From Malaya genurostris (taxonomy: Eukaryota > Arthropoda > Insecta > Diptera > Culicidae): 64,000 nt of DNA. Both the position numbers and the translations under genes were made by a program. The DNA is taken from NCBI RefSeq assembly GCF_030247185.1, contig NC_080570.1, positions 7,475,161 through 7,539,160 on the forward strand. Direction: 5' to 3'. Positions 45,741-58,047 of this stretch are shown here, one piece after another (position 1 is the first letter of the stretch; every line of letters begins with the position of its first letter). The notes below the pieces were generated by a model. It was not told the origin of the DNA and searched no databases. It worked only from the letters and a program-made list of their open reading frames with translations.

Positions 45741-46689
45741 AGAGAAAGTTCTGTCCTTAACGTCGTGCTTCTGTAGTTGAATTGATAAGTAGAATTGGTA
45801 GTTTAATTTAAACTGCTTGGATCAGAAGAGTCGAAGACGAAACACAAATACGAAATAAAATACATTGGGATCCGTTTTTACACACAATATGAAGTTCTGA
45901 TTCCAATCAAGTTTTACGGCATCATTTTCGCAATTGAATTTGTTTTTTTTTTTTATTTTGCTGTGAATCTGAAACCAAGACATTCGGAGCAATTGCTAAA
46001 ATTGAATCACTCAATTGAACAACATTTTTCTGGTTTTTTACTTGCACAGTTTGTTCAATTGACACCGTTTGGCACTTAAAAGTGACGAAAAACGCAAATA
46101 AGAAATGGTTCGATAGTTCAACGATCTTCATTGAGCTGCCCCATTCAATTCATTTGGGGGTTTGTGCTAAAACCTCTGAATGACTACTATCCGATGATGA
46201 CCCAGGAAATCGTCACAATTTTTTTTTCCATTCGACACGTCAAAAAATACGATAAAAGGTATTTTCTTCTCAAAAGCATTAACTTTACTGCTGCCTACCG
46301 GTTTATGTTGAACCGCGTGGTGGCACTAGTAATTTAACGCAAACCGCTAATGCACTGATGAGTCGAAGGTCCTTAATTTTAACCTTGATGGAATTTTTAA
46401 TCTGAAGTCCGAAACATCAAGTTCAAGTTGAACTGCTAGTTATGCTTTCAAAAATTCGAGGACTTAGAGGAATGGAAGAAAACGGTTGATGCCTTTGACT
46501 TTACCTTGAACTGCAGCACTCAACCAGAGTAAATTTGATCGTCGCAGCTTTGAAATTGAACTACTAAGTTGCACTAGTAATTCAATTTGAACTGCTTGGC
46601 TCGGAAGAGTCGAAAACCCGTCGGATTCCTCCGATTTGACAGAATCGTTTCCCAATAAATCCGACAAAAGAATAATTTAGTTCTAATTT
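45741..46689. repeat. AT-rich DNA with three diverged hairpin-family copies
   Basis: AGTTTAATTTAAACTGCTTGG (45801), CTAATGCACTGATGAGTCGA (46347) and AATTCAATTTGAACTGCTTGG (46569), followed by AAGAGTCGAA, correspond to the palindrome at 29.8 kb. Confidence 0.5.
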
Positions 46690-49235
46690 GCCCCAAAAAA
46701 CACTCACCTTCGGTGATAGTGCCGTCCGGTTCTCGGTCCTGTTGTTCGAAGATTCTGTTGTTGTTGTTGTTGCTGCTGATGCCGCTATTCCCGGTGCCGC
46801 TCTACGTCGTATTTACTGGGAGTTTGTTTAGTTTATTTCTTTCTTTCCTTAAGGTTCCTTTGTTTTGGGGGGATAATCCAACGGAATCGCTGGCCAGAAC
46901 AAAATCCTGTTGGCCGAAAAGTATGAATTTCCGTTACGTGCTCGGAGCTTAGCTTAGCTGGATCGTTTCGTGTGGTGGTTCGGGATTGAATTTACTTGAT
47001 GAAATCCTTTGTTTAGTATGTTTTTTTTTTTGGATTGATGATATTCTAGTTGGGGATCCGTCCAGCCGTCAAAATAGGGTCAGTTAGTAATTTTCGCTTT
47101 CTTTCCTATCTCGTGGAATTTGTTTTCGCTAGTAGTTTTGTACGGTCCAAAATGAAGAATTTTCCGAATGCCTTCGACGCTTCCGACGTGGGTTTCGTTT
47201 ACATCTGGCCGCTCGTGTGTACTGCGGGGGGGAAGTAGTGTGATTTTCCCTTCGGTTTTCCTGGGCCTATTTCACCTTCCGATGAGATTTTTGAGTTTTT
47301 AAACCAATGCCAATCTTTGCTATGTGCGAGAATTTGCTGCCAGCTTTTGACGACATTGAAGCTGCTTTAGGCCGTATCTCCGGGATTACGATGCTAGGAT
47401 CTCTCCATTCACGGTTTTGTGTTTTGTTTATTGTACATCTAAACTAGAACTGGGGTTTATTTCACTTTTAATTTCGAAGAACCAAATCTTTCGAAGCAAC
47501 TCTTTTTCCGATTTTTTTCTTTGTCCAACACTGAACTTCGTCGCGTGATGCTTCGACAAATGCACTTGGGTGTTTGTTTTTATTCGCATTCACTAGCTTT
47601 CTCCTCTCTCTCTCTTTCTTTCTGCCGTGCGGTGGTGCACCCTCTAGGAAAATCCTTCCGGTGTGGAACAAATTTCCAATAATCAACGGGAGAAGCCTTT
47701 ATGTAACGCGGCCACTATCTTTGTTCACACTCAAAATAACGCACTAACGTTTCTTCACCGAACTAGATTACAAATGTGTCGCCTATCATGCTCCAGACTC
47801 GGAACCGGAACGGAAGGGGGGTCTCGTTATTCGGGAACTTACGTATTAAACTCTTAAACCAATAGGAATAATGATGAATAGAAGAAAAAAGAAACGTAAA
47901 GAATTATCCAAAATGCTCGCACACACTTTTGTCTGGTGGTCTTAACAAAACTTATCCTAGGCACTAGTGGGCTAGCTTAGATATCGATTAGTCGAACGAT
48001 TTACCGTGGAAACACTTCGCAGCACTCTTTGTTTGCTGCCTTTTAAATTTTAGAAAACACCGACAGAAAAAAAAAATTCACCACAGTCTTCACAGTAGTA
48101 GTCACAGTTCACATTGGCGAATTGTCGAACGAAAAACAACAAAAAATCACAGTCAGTCGCATTCCAGCTGCTGCTGCGTTTTTTTTTTTCAAGTGCTGTT
48201 CCTTGCCAATCGCACCTTTCCGAACCGAAATTTTGAACTCGAATGAGAGCCAAGTCCGCACACTCCCGTTGGAAGCGAATTTTCTACTCCGAAAGAAAAA
48301 AAAATATACAGCATACGGGCAAAAAAAAATCTCCACACTCCGCGGCCGCAGCAACAATCCGTACCGTACTGACGACGACGGGTGCAAGAAGACCAGCAAA
48401 AAATTTCGTTGGAGTCCACTTCTACGCTCTCTCTAACGCTCTGTGTGTGTCCTCAGGGACCTCCTCGCATGCACAAAAACTGAGAGTTCGAACGACTGTG
48501 GCCACCACCGGCTGTGTCCGATCCGAAACCAACAGAAAACTAGCCGAGAAATAGGGAGAACTTGTGTGAGACGTTCTTGATCGTCCGCGCTTAGCTTCAC
48601 TAGTGCACACGGCGTACGGCGAGAATTTCCCAGCGATGGTCTCTCCCTTCGGTGGTGTTGCCGTCTTCGGAGCTTTTCTCCCCCCCACCCCAACAACCGC
48701 CGGATCCGTCCGGTCGGTCCACTCCGATCGCGGTTGCGCAAGTGTTGGACTGTTCGCCACTGTCGGTGTGTGCGTTCGGTGGTCACGGATGGACCCTTTC
48801 GCGGGAACGCAAAACAAGGACACCAGGTGCAGTTCGTGCGTCTCGCTCAGTTCTTTATTTTTTTTGCATTCTTCGCGTACGACCACAACCAAAAAGCGCA
48901 TGTAGAACCCAAGGCACACCAGAAAACGAATGGCTTGAGTTTGAGTTTGATGTTCTGTCGAAGTGAAGAAAGAACAGGGGGGGAAATGGGGAACAATTGC
49001 ATCCTCGAGAACTGTGCGATGGCGACCGGGCGAAAATGTGTGTGCGAAATAACTACAACCTCAGCAAGCCAGCCAGCCAACACACACAGAGACGTCTCGA
49101 AACCTTTGCTACCGGTTACGTACGTCGTTGTTCTTAGCAACTCGGACTACTGCGATGGGAGTGATGGCATTCGATGGGAAGATGAAAAACACACATGGTT
49201 GGATGCAGTTTGCTGCTGAGGTGGTTCTTAGGGTT
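46690..49235. other. GC-richer low-copy island, probable distal promoter region of Syp
   Basis: About 2.5 kb of repeat-free, CpG-containing DNA. It holds the strong donor at 46708 and upstream initiator-like TCAGTTTTTG near 48480 on the minus strand. The longest minus frame (165 codons, 48422-48919) has no domain. Confidence 0.45.
46708..46860 (-). other. Probable leader exon of Syp with strong donor
   Basis: The minus strand ends an exon with ATCACCGAAG|GTGAGTG, a near-perfect donor. The preceding sequence contains a (CAA)n tract, typical of insect leaders. If joined to the acceptor at 4731, the frame of the Syp start codon stays open upstream through about 31 codons (SSNNNNNRIFEQQDREPDG) back to a TAG at 46802-46804, with no ATG on the way. 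The 5' limit is unknown, so the right coordinate is indicative. It is supported by splice consensus, repeat-free setting and frame, not by transcript data. Confidence 0.45.
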
Positions 49236-49480
49236 TTTTTTTCTGTCGGAGCCATTGGTAAATTGTTAGGAAATTTTATTTGGATGTAGACATAGGAGAT
49301 TTTTACAGCCAAATAACTTTACGACAGATTGTGAACCAAGTTCAAAAGTTCAGCTTTTATTTGAAAAAAATTTTTTTTTATGTTTCAAGTTTTTATGGGA
49401 TTTAGTATGAAGATACTGACATTTTACAAAAAAAAAGATCGCCTGGAGTAATCAGATGTGAAATGATGGAAAAATCTGAT
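49236..49480. other. AT-rich intron DNA
   Basis: A short match to the SINE tail (GTCGGAGCCATTGGTAAATT at 49244) marks the border with the island. Nothing else. Confidence 0.4.
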
Positions 49481-49700
49481 AACTGAAGAGAAAAAAAAAC
49501 GCTTTTTACGACATGGAAGCAGCAACCCAGTAGATCTATTCTTGGTTAAGTTTTTTTCCATCGAATTCCTCACGCCATCAAGGCTGGTACTGCCCGAAGA
49601 AAGATAATAGGTACTATCAACCTCCTAGTGGACCCTAGCCCCAGTATGTGCAGTAACTATCGTGAAGACATCAAACCACTCATATCATCCGTTATAGCAC
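49481..49700 (+). repeat. Dispersed repeat, copy 1 (partner at 60060-60245)
   Basis: It shares TGATAACTGAA, TTTTTACGACATGGAAGCAG, AACCCAGT.GATCTATTCTTGG and CTCCTAGTGGAC with the second copy, about 170 bases aligned, without recognised ends. It may be a retroelement tail. Confidence 0.7.
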
Positions 49701-49779
49701 AATAAAAGAAAGTCAAATTATATTAAGACCACTAGCTGCAGCGATGCTAGATACATTAAGGAATGAGCCACCTTGTGTC

Positions 49780-50412
49780 GGTTTTTCTTTAATAACTTGA
49801 TCTACAAATATCAACTTGTTTTTCAATCCTCGAAGGTTTTCTTCCTATGGGGTAAAATGGGCAAAAAATTGTGAAAATAAGTGCACTAACTTTTCTCAGA
49901 GATGGCTGAACCGATTTCCACAAACTTAAATTCAAATGAATGGCCTTGAGGTCCCATAACAAATTCCTGAATATTATTTGGATCCGACTTTCGGTTCGGG
50001 AGTTATGGGGTAAAATGTGCAAAAAAATGAAAATATGTGTTCTAACTTTTCTCATAGATGGCGCGGCCGATTTCCACAAACTTAGGTTCAAATGAAAGGT
50101 CCTGTGGTCCCATACGCAATCCCTGAATTTCATGCGGATCCTACTTCCGGATCCGGAAATATAGGGTAAAGTGGGTTAAAAATTGAATACCATCACTGAA
50201 AATGGGGAAAAACCTTAGAAAAATTCTAAATCGACCTCAAATCTTCTCCAATTGATAGTTTTTATCAGTAGACGGTCAAACAAACCGATTTCGGTTATTC
50301 TTTTCAGAATCGAAGAAAATTATTTTGAAGAATACTACAGTATTATATATGATGGTATGATTGATATAAGAAAGGCATCATTACACCACTAGGTGGATTA
50401 AAACAGGTTTTT
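49780..50412 (+). mobile_element. CCACCTAGTG-terminus element, right end present
   Basis: Two to three 156-base units (GGTCCCATA...GATCCGACTT) are followed by the end sequence GGCATCATTACACCACTAGG TGGATTAAAACAGG at 50368-50402, the exact inverse of the left end at 10448. The unit length, 156 bases, is divisible by three, so an open minus-strand frame with repeated HLNLSLWKS runs through it. Confidence 0.75.
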
Positions 50413-51151
50413 TTTTGCTGTATTTGCATTGCATTTTGCTAATGCGTATTAAACTTCCGACATCTTAATATCATCATCTGCTAGTGAAAATCTCTACGTG
50501 GCCGATAATCGTGAGAATGATCATTCATAATCATGTGTGAGTTTGAAAAAAATCACTGAAGTGATATTAAAAGAAATGAGATTATACTGAGCATCGATAT
50601 TTGACTAAGTGATGATTTCGCAACACTAATCAGCAGTGATAATGCTGCCCCAATATCAATCTCAGAAAATCAAACGATTTTCCTTATCATACTTGGTGAG
50701 TTTTTTTTATAGACGATAATCTCCGACGATTGTTATCGGTAATGATAGTTGATTTTTTGATATATTGGGAATGATAATGCCAATACTGTATCCAGAAAGA
50801 AAATACCTAGATTCAGCTCCCAGGAAAAAAATAACAACTAGATATAGCTTAGAAAACCGGCGGAGTGATGATGCCTGTCACATATTACATATTTTCGTAT
50901 TACTGTAGACTTTTAAATAACTGCTCATTGGAAATAAACAGGAAAGTTTGTTTGGGTGCAAATTATAATAGCCTACAAATCTACAAAACTTAAAATAGAT
51001 TTTTTCCCTTTTTTGCAGCGTCGTACAGTGGGGGAAATGGAACAAAAACGCGTAAAAAGTAGAGTACAAATAGATTCATTGACCGCACAAATTTTTTACA
51101 CCGTTTATACCCACTTTATTCTTTAACTGAGTCTTTCGATAAATATTTATC
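50413..51151. other. AT-rich intron DNA, nothing firm
   Basis: GGAGTGATGATGCCTGTCACATAT at 50860 may be a decayed terminus of the CCACCTAGTG family. Otherwise featureless. Confidence 0.4.
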
Positions 51152-51622
51152 TACAATTCGGAAGCAGATCCAATACGAACTATCCATATTGGTCCATGTT
51201 ACGTAGAAAACTTCAGTGATCCAAATACACATAATGGGAATGACAGTACTAGTCCGTTTAACCCTTTATTTTATAAATTGTATCGTTGGGTGAACTTTCT
51301 TTGGTTCTTTTAGAACCAGAAATACGACTTATGAAACAAATTGGGGTAAAACGGTATAACAAGATTCGTCTGGTCATTGAAACTATTTGTATGTATTTTA
51401 ACTCTTATTTCGTAAAATCAATCGATTTTAATCAACCGCAGTTAGCCTCCTATCGGAATGCGAAAGAAAGTCCACGCAGAGACACAACTTAGAAAATAAT
51501 TTGGGGTAAAAGGGTTAAACGGGTTAGTACTGTCATTTCCATTATTTGTGTTTGGATCACTGGAGTTTTCTACGTAATATGGACCAATATTGATAGGTCG
51601 TATTGGATCTGTTTCGGAATTG
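51152..51622. mobile_element. Element with 112-base inverted arms
   Basis: The left arm 51152-51264 (TACAATTCGGAAGCAGATCC onward) and right arm 51511-51622 are reverse complements at about 85-90 percent identity by eye, sharing CAGATCCAATACGA, ATATTGGTCCAT, TTACGTAGAAAACT and AATGACAGTACTA. The 246-base middle carries TTGGGGTAAAACGG and TTGGGGTAAAAGGG near its edges. No coding capacity. Confidence 0.85.
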
Positions 51623-51664
51623 TAAATCTGAATGCAATAGAAAATTACGTTAGTGGGAAAATTT

Positions 51665-51880
51665 TAAGCATTTTATTTCGGTCGATTCAGGTCTGGAATT
51701 TAGTTCCAGGTCCAGAATTCAGTTGTAAAACATTGGTGAAGAATCCAGTTGCATAATCTAGATTGAAAAATTCAGTTTCAGGTCCAGAACTAAGTTCTAG
51801 AATACAGCTTCAGAATTTAGTCCCAGAATCCAAGTTCAGTTCCAAAATCAAGGTTCAGAATTTCGGTCCGAAATCGGCGC
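51665..51880 (+). repeat. TTCAGTTCCAGAATTC minisatellite
   Basis: Same family as 43915-44395, with units such as GGTCCAGAATTCAGTTGTA. Confidence 0.75.
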
Positions 51881-53299
51881 ATTCGAGAGTTCCATCGACA
51901 AGCGTTCCTTTTAACGTTATTAAATATGTTCTGTTCAGCAATGAAAAAATATGAAATAGAATAAAAAAAACTTTGCGAAAAAATATCACCCCAGGGAAGA
52001 ACTCGAACCGACAAGGAGAACGATGAAGATTCGAGTCTCCTCAGTTTTCGTTATTTCTTGTTTTGTCATGAATACGAGTCACTTCACTATGGGGCGCATC
52101 TTTTCAAAATTTACCCTGGCCAAGAATGGATAGAACTTAATCGCATCTAATTTTCCTTATTATGTAATAGTCACAAATTATTCAAAATGGAAATTTTCCA
52201 AAATGTTTGGTATGAACGAGCATTAAGGTGAAATTCAGTGCCAAAGAAAGTAATATACTAATATGATATTCGAAATTTATTAGGTTTAAAGTATTGTATT
52301 GTGTATGTGGATGCCACGGCGAAGAAAAACTTATGTATATTGCCTATGAAATAAACGTATATATGGAAAAACCAAAGCATATCGTGCAAAACCGACACAT
52401 AGAAGTACGGAATAATTTCAGTGGTTCAAGGGGCAATTTTCAACATTAGAAATTAGAAAGTTTTATTCGCTGCCATTGAGAAAATTAAAAACAAAAAAAT
52501 TACTTTGTTTGGAGCATTTTTCTAAACTGATGTTTTTTTCTTGAAGATACAACAAGTAGTAGCGGAGGACACTGCCTTTGCGTTCTTCAACTAGTTATGA
52601 CTTACATGTTTTGTTCGCTAGTAAAACGGACATTAACCTTGTATTCTTATAAACCATTAATATTTTTAATTGACTAATATGGCGAAGACGCATGCTTAAA
52701 ATGGTCAATTTAATAATTCAATTTATAATAAAAATGGTCTTATAATTGATTTTCTCGCTTATTGCGAAATTGTTCATTCTTTGTTACACATCAAAATCGT
52801 TGACGTGATGAAACGATTATTGTATTATTGTATCATTTTATAAAAAAAACTGAATAATATTCAAACAATATCTTTTTATATTGAATTAGAACTGGCTTGT
52901 AAGATGTTTAGTATAAATATCTAGTTTGTAAAGTGCATATCGTATGAGTATATAAGTGAAAAATATTTTACCAATACTCATGAATTTTGAAGAAATTATA
53001 GCTACTTTTGGTCGTTTGATCTACTCATTTTTAAATCGGCTTTGATGTGGTATTGAGGCAATCTGAATTCCAACTCTTTACTCTAGACATTTGACTCTGA
53101 ATATTCAACGGCCGTATTTAACGTAAAATATTATTCATGAACAGTGAAGACGCAAGGTTCTTTGTTATTGATAAAGTACCAGGTGAACACACCGACATTG
53201 ATGTTGAGCATTTTGCTTTAGTGTTTCAATTTAAATGATATAGTACAAACCGGAAATGTCACAAAATATCCTGATTAAATTAAAGTTTCACTGAAGACA
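51881..53299. other. AT-rich intron DNA
   Basis: Contains a diverged copy of the outer part of the 20-kb foldback (AAAATTTACCCTGG...AATGGATAGAACTTAATCG, 52107-52142). The remainder has no recognised feature. Confidence 0.45.
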
Positions 53300-55960
53300 T
53301 TCCACTGTGAGTCCAACGGTCCACCCTAGCCACATCGTAAATGCAGTCAATGAGAAAATATTCGCACTCGCAGCAGTAAGCCATGCTTCACATCGTCATG
53401 TCAAAATCTGCAAATGAAACACCCCGCACACGCGTGCATTGCAAACTCGCACACACAAATGTTTCGTTTGAATCATTCGTTTGTTCGTCGGTTCGCAAAA
53501 TAACCATCGCATATTCGGAAACCAACGGTGGCAGACCCGGTTTTACAGATAGCACAAACACGAGTGCAGCATGACAATGCATATTAATCTTAACAACCGG
53601 CTTTCGTTGGTGTGGTGTTGCATTGCATCGACCGGTCATCGGTTCCACGGAAAGGCCCTCAGCAAACCCTAGCACACCAAAACGCGTCATCGCCCAGGCC
53701 GCGGCCATAGATGATGTTCCGACTTCTTCCCACTGTTAGATAAGCCATTCTAATCAACACTCCAGGCTTCACCTCATTCGTGGAACCCAGTCCGGACCCC
53801 TGACTGTAGCTTTCCTCCAGGGTTGCCACATTTAAATCTGCATTTTTCAGAAGAAAAATCTGTAAATCTGTATCCGGAGCTCAAAAACCTGTATTGAAAA
53901 TCTGTATATAAAAGTTATAAGAAATCGAAGCACAACGGAATAAAAAGTCTTTAGAACCCAAATTTAAAGAAACCAAAACTTTTCTTAGTCTAAATTTTAT
54001 GATGTTCTGGTTGAAAATAAAAACGCTGGAAGATGTTTTTGCGTTTGAGCCTCTCGAAATAATGATTTGAAAAAAAACTTTTAAAATACAATCTGAAAAT
54101 GAGAACTTAGTATGATTATTTTCACTTTCGTTCATTAGATATAACGGAATTAGCAATCTTTCTTCTTTACTACCTTACGTTATGGCCGAGGCCATCATCT
54201 TTCCATCTTATCGGAAGCAATTTTTGAAAGCATACAGAATTACGCTACACTAGTTGTAACTAAAAGTAAGCATAAACAAATCTTTATTACAGATATTATA
54301 TCTGTGTTTACTATCCTTAACATACCCTTTTATATAAGTTTTATCCTGTTTTTAGAATTAACACACAATCAGGATAATGTTTTACTTTGAAAAAAAATCT
54401 ATCAATTATTTAATACATTTTAACACGATCATTATACAATTTTAAGTCCACGCTATCAAAACTCTGTACAAATCTGTATTTTTTGCCAAAAATCTGTAAT
54501 CTGCATATACAGAATCTTGGTCACAAATTTATCTGAAAAATCTGTAAAATGCAGATTAATCTGTATATGTGGCAACCCTGCTTTCCTCCGATGGTCGCAC
54601 ATTTCGTGTGTGCAGTTCTATGCGGGCCTCGTGTGACGACCGGCGCAATTAAAACGACCATATTCGTATAGTTTCGGAATTTTGTGCAACGGTATACAAA
54701 TACACTGGCACTCGAATTCGCACTCCGTGGCTACTGCCTTGGTATTTGCTAGCACTGCGCTAACCGGCTACCACTACATCAACAGCCGCATTAGAGTGGA
54801 CTTGAAGTTTTTTTTTTGCAACCACGCCACACTTTTTCCATTCCTGCTGCACCCAAGTGCAACAATTTCCTCGCCCGATGATGTAAGATTCTTCGTGGTA
54901 GCGAACGAAAACAAATTCGATCTATCGCAGTAGGCGAACTTCAGCAGAAATAGAATCCTAATTGCGAACGTCAGAAGCTTAAGAGTCAAAAATCCAAAAA
55001 TAATCCAACCTCGCATAAACCTGGTGAATCAAATTTTGACAGTCCAGTTTCCATAGGGTAACGAAAAAAATGAATCGAAATGACAACGAAACCTGCTACC
55101 AGCCGGTTACCTGTTTGGCGTAGGGATAGCCCAAGCATAGCATCATTGAAACATTGCAAATCTCACGATTTAAAACACTGCCGAAAAATTCTAAGTGCCA
55201 AACTCGTTTCATTCGAATGTTTTTTTTGCGTTGCTTCTTGTCGAATCCTACACAAAAAAGGGCTTTGGATTAGGGGTGCTTGAACTCAGCAGAGCAAAAA
55301 AAAAACAAGGACCCCGTTCCCCAATTTATCTTCTACCCTTCTAGCTCTGAGCCTACTTGGACCATTCACCCTCCTGAACTTTTTTGCCAAAATTCACCAA
55401 CGGATCAACGCACCCAGCCAGCGATGCGCGTGATGCACCTTTCCCAATTGCCATTCCACGGTTCCCCGGCAGAGTCTTGCTTTTTGTCTTACTGGAAGAT
55501 GGTCTTAGTGCTCTTACCCCAGGAGTAGCGGCAGCAGCACTGTCAGGAAGAGGACACTTTTTCTCGCTCTCTCGATCAGCCGTACCGTACGTGGTGTTGG
55601 TTATTCGGACAGGGTTCTTTCCTGATACGTTTTTTTTTTTGCTTTTGACTGTCCTCCACCATCCTTTGCGCGGCAAGTGAGTGAGCCTCTGTGCTGGGAG
55701 GAAGCCATCGAAGGAAACACGAAGGGTGGGAGAAGTATGGGGTACTTGATGCAAATAAAAGAAGCAACAATACTCACGAAAAAAGAACGAACCGAGCTAG
55801 CAGCAAGTGGTAAATAAAAACCGCATGGTTTGGATGAATTTTTCGGCAGAAAACCCAGAAAAAAACATCAACAACTGCAACCGCAGTGACTGCAGCCAAC
55901 AAGAAGAAAAACAAGCGCAGTGTGCGCGCGCGGTCATCGATCGCGGGTGAAATTTGACTT
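53300..55960. other. GC-richer low-copy island, split by a hAT-type element
   Basis: Repeat-free, CpG-containing blocks at 53300-53809 and 54589-55960 are continuous once the element at 53818-54580 is removed. Frames of 106 and 133 codons on the minus strand lack domains. It is a candidate regulatory region. Confidence 0.4.
53818..54580. mobile_element. hAT-type MITE with 8-bp target duplication
   Basis: A 763-bp element with inverted ends CAGGGTTGCCACATTTAAAT and, from the right, CAGGGTTGCCACATATACAG. It is flanked by exact CTTTCCTC duplications at 53810-53817 and 54581-54588. Eight-base duplications and CAGGG termini are the hallmark of hAT transposons. Subterminal AATCTGTA motifs recur many times at both ends, as in hAT transposase binding sites. 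No transposase is encoded. Confidence 0.94.
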
Positions 55961-56589
55961 TGTATTAATTTTTTTTCGTATTCGGAGAGCTGGTTTTATT
56001 TTGTTGTGGCTTAGCTAAGTTTCAGCCCTCCAAATCGTCATCTGAGAGTTCAACGATTTTCTTGATTGTTTGCCTTAGTAATCGTTTTTCTTCTTTAAAA
56101 CTGAAAAATGACTGATGTCTGAATTGGCAAAAGTGAAAATTTGCGAAAAAAATAACACCGAAATCCATATTTCTTAAATTTATTCCTATCCGAAGTAATC
56201 ACCAACTGAACCACTTTGAATGTGATAAAACACATCGCAGAAAGCAACTCAACTGTGCAGACATGTTATTTGCATGTTGTGTACTAGGACAGACTTTGTA
56301 CGACGGAAGTGTTGTTCATTTTTTCAATTCTGTCCATTTTACAGTTCATTTTGACGTAAATATGTCGAGTTGTACAAAACGCAGCAACACGATTCTTTCT
56401 TCATGTCAACGGAAATATGGTCAGCAATTTATGATTAAATTTTCAACAATGTGACATGACCATAAATAACTCAAAAATTAAGTTTTGTTGGAAACAATGA
56501 GAAAAACTTATCACGTTCTCTTACTTTTCTCGTAACCATAACGAGTAAAAAAGGTAAACCATGAGTCTGCATGGTATATAACCTCATTT
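55961..56589. other. AT-rich intron DNA, nothing recognised
   Basis: No supported feature. The stretch CGGAAATATGGTCAGCAATTTA resembles one at 20520. Confidence 0.4.
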
Positions 56590-57073
56590 GGATTGGATTC
56601 TGGAACTGAATTCTGAACAAATTTAAAGCTTAGAATTCAGTTTCAAATTATCGGTTCCGAATTTAGTTCCAGAATACAGATTCGAAAACTAAGACTCTGG
56701 AACTGAGTCCAAATTCTAGATTCTGATACTAGACTTTTGGAACTGATTTCTTGACTAGATTTTGGAACTCAATTTAATGTCTTAATTTAAGTTTGGAGCT
56801 CGCATCCAAAAATTTTACTTAAGAATGCGGGAACAAAAATCAAGATATGAATTCTAAATCTATATTCTGGACCAAAAGTTTAGATCTGAACTCTGAACCT
56901 GAAATTTGGAACTGACTTATGAATGTCATTCCTGAATTCAGTTCCATTGTTTACTTCCTACATTCAGTTACAGAACTCATTTCCCGAATTCAGAGCCTGC
57001 ATGCTGAAACTGAATAGATTCAGCAACTGAATCCAGTTCATTATTTTATATTAAGAATTTTGTTCTAGAATTA
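56590..57073 (+). repeat. TTCAGTTCCAGAATTC minisatellite, host of a mariner
   Basis: Irregular GGAACTGAATTCTG and AGTTCCAGAATA units. The array resumes at 58048-58200 after the mariner. Confidence 0.8.
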
Positions 57074-57074
57074 A

Positions 57075-58032
57075 CAGTTCGGCTGAAACGTTCGTATCGT
57101 TTAATAGAAACACACATTTTTTTTGCCAAAATTCGTTTTTATTATTCAACATAATTGCCATCAGAGGCGATACAGCGATTATAGCGATCTTCCAACTTTT
57201 CGATACCATTTTTGTAGTACGATTTGTCCTTTGCCTCAAAATAGGCCTCAGTTTCAGCGATTACCTCTTCATTGCTTCTAAATTTTTCACCAGCGAGCAT
57301 TCTCTTGAGGTCTGAGAACAGGAAAAAGTCACTGGGGGCAAAGTCTGGAGAATACGGTGGATGAGGGAGCAATTCGAAGCCCAATTCGTTCAATTTCAGC
57401 ATGGTTTTCATCGACTTGTGACACGGTGCATTGTCTTGATGAAACAAAACTTTTTTCTTCTTCAAATGAGGCCGTTTTTTTGAAATTTCGTCCTTCAAAC
57501 GCTCTAATAACGCTATATAATAGTCACTGTTGATGGTTTTTCCCTTTTCAAGGTAGTCGATGAAAATTATACCATGCGAATCCCAAAATACAGACGCCAT
57601 AACCTTACCGGCCGATTGTTGAGTCTTTTCACGCTTTGGGTTCGGTTCATCGCGTGCAGTCCACTCAGCTGACTGTCGATTGGACTCCGGAGTGAAGTGA
57701 TGGAGCCATGTTTCGTCCATTGTTATATATCGACGAAAAAAATCGGTTTTATTTCGATATAACAACTCCAAACACTGCTCAGAATCATCAATTCGTTGTT
57801 GTTTTTGATCGATTGTGAGCTCACGCGGCACCCATTTTGCACAAAGCTTTCTCATATCCAAATATTCGTGAATAATATGTCCAACACGTTCCTTTGATAT
57901 CTTTAGGGTGTCAGCTATCTCGATCAACTTCACTTTATGGTCATTGAAAATCATTTTGTGGATTTTTTTCACGTTTTCATCGGTAACAGCCGCTTTTGGA
58001 CGTCCATTGCGTTCATCGTCTTCGGTGCTCAC
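57075..58032 (-). mobile_element. mariner element truncated at its 5' (transposase N-terminal) end
   Basis: The left end (57075) carries ACAGTTCGGCTGAAACGTTC after a TA, matching the terminus of the 40.6-kb element. Homology stops abruptly at about 58032, inside the transposase gene, and the second terminus is missing. Roughly 375 bases are lost compared with the full-length copy. Confidence 0.92.
57142..58032 (-). pseudogene. mariner transposase, N-terminally truncated but catalytic domain intact
   Basis: An uninterrupted frame of about 296 codons starts within STEDDERNGRPKAAVTDEN, the linker between the two DNA-binding helix-turn-helix motifs. It keeps the second HTH (LKISKERVGHIIHEY), the WVPREL linker and all three catalytic aspartates: DETW, HQDNAPCH and, 34 residues on, PDFAPSDFF. 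It ends YNRCIASDGNYVE. The first HTH, which recognises the inverted ends, is missing, and the first codon is GTG, so a natural start is lost. It differs from the 40.6-kb transposase at only a few residues in the shared region. It cannot move itself, but it shows what the family protein looked like. Confidence 0.95.
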
Positions 58033-58047
58033 CGAGACCGAGATTAT

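Noticed and set aside
48422..48919. 165-codon open frame on the minus strand
   Set aside because: GC-rich island with overlapping open frames on both strands, no domain, and biased composition. It is best explained by low stop-codon density.
49789..50133. 114-codon frame with repeated HLNLSLWKS peptide
   Set aside because: It is produced by a 156-base tandem repeat whose period is a multiple of three. The other copies of the family are full of stops.
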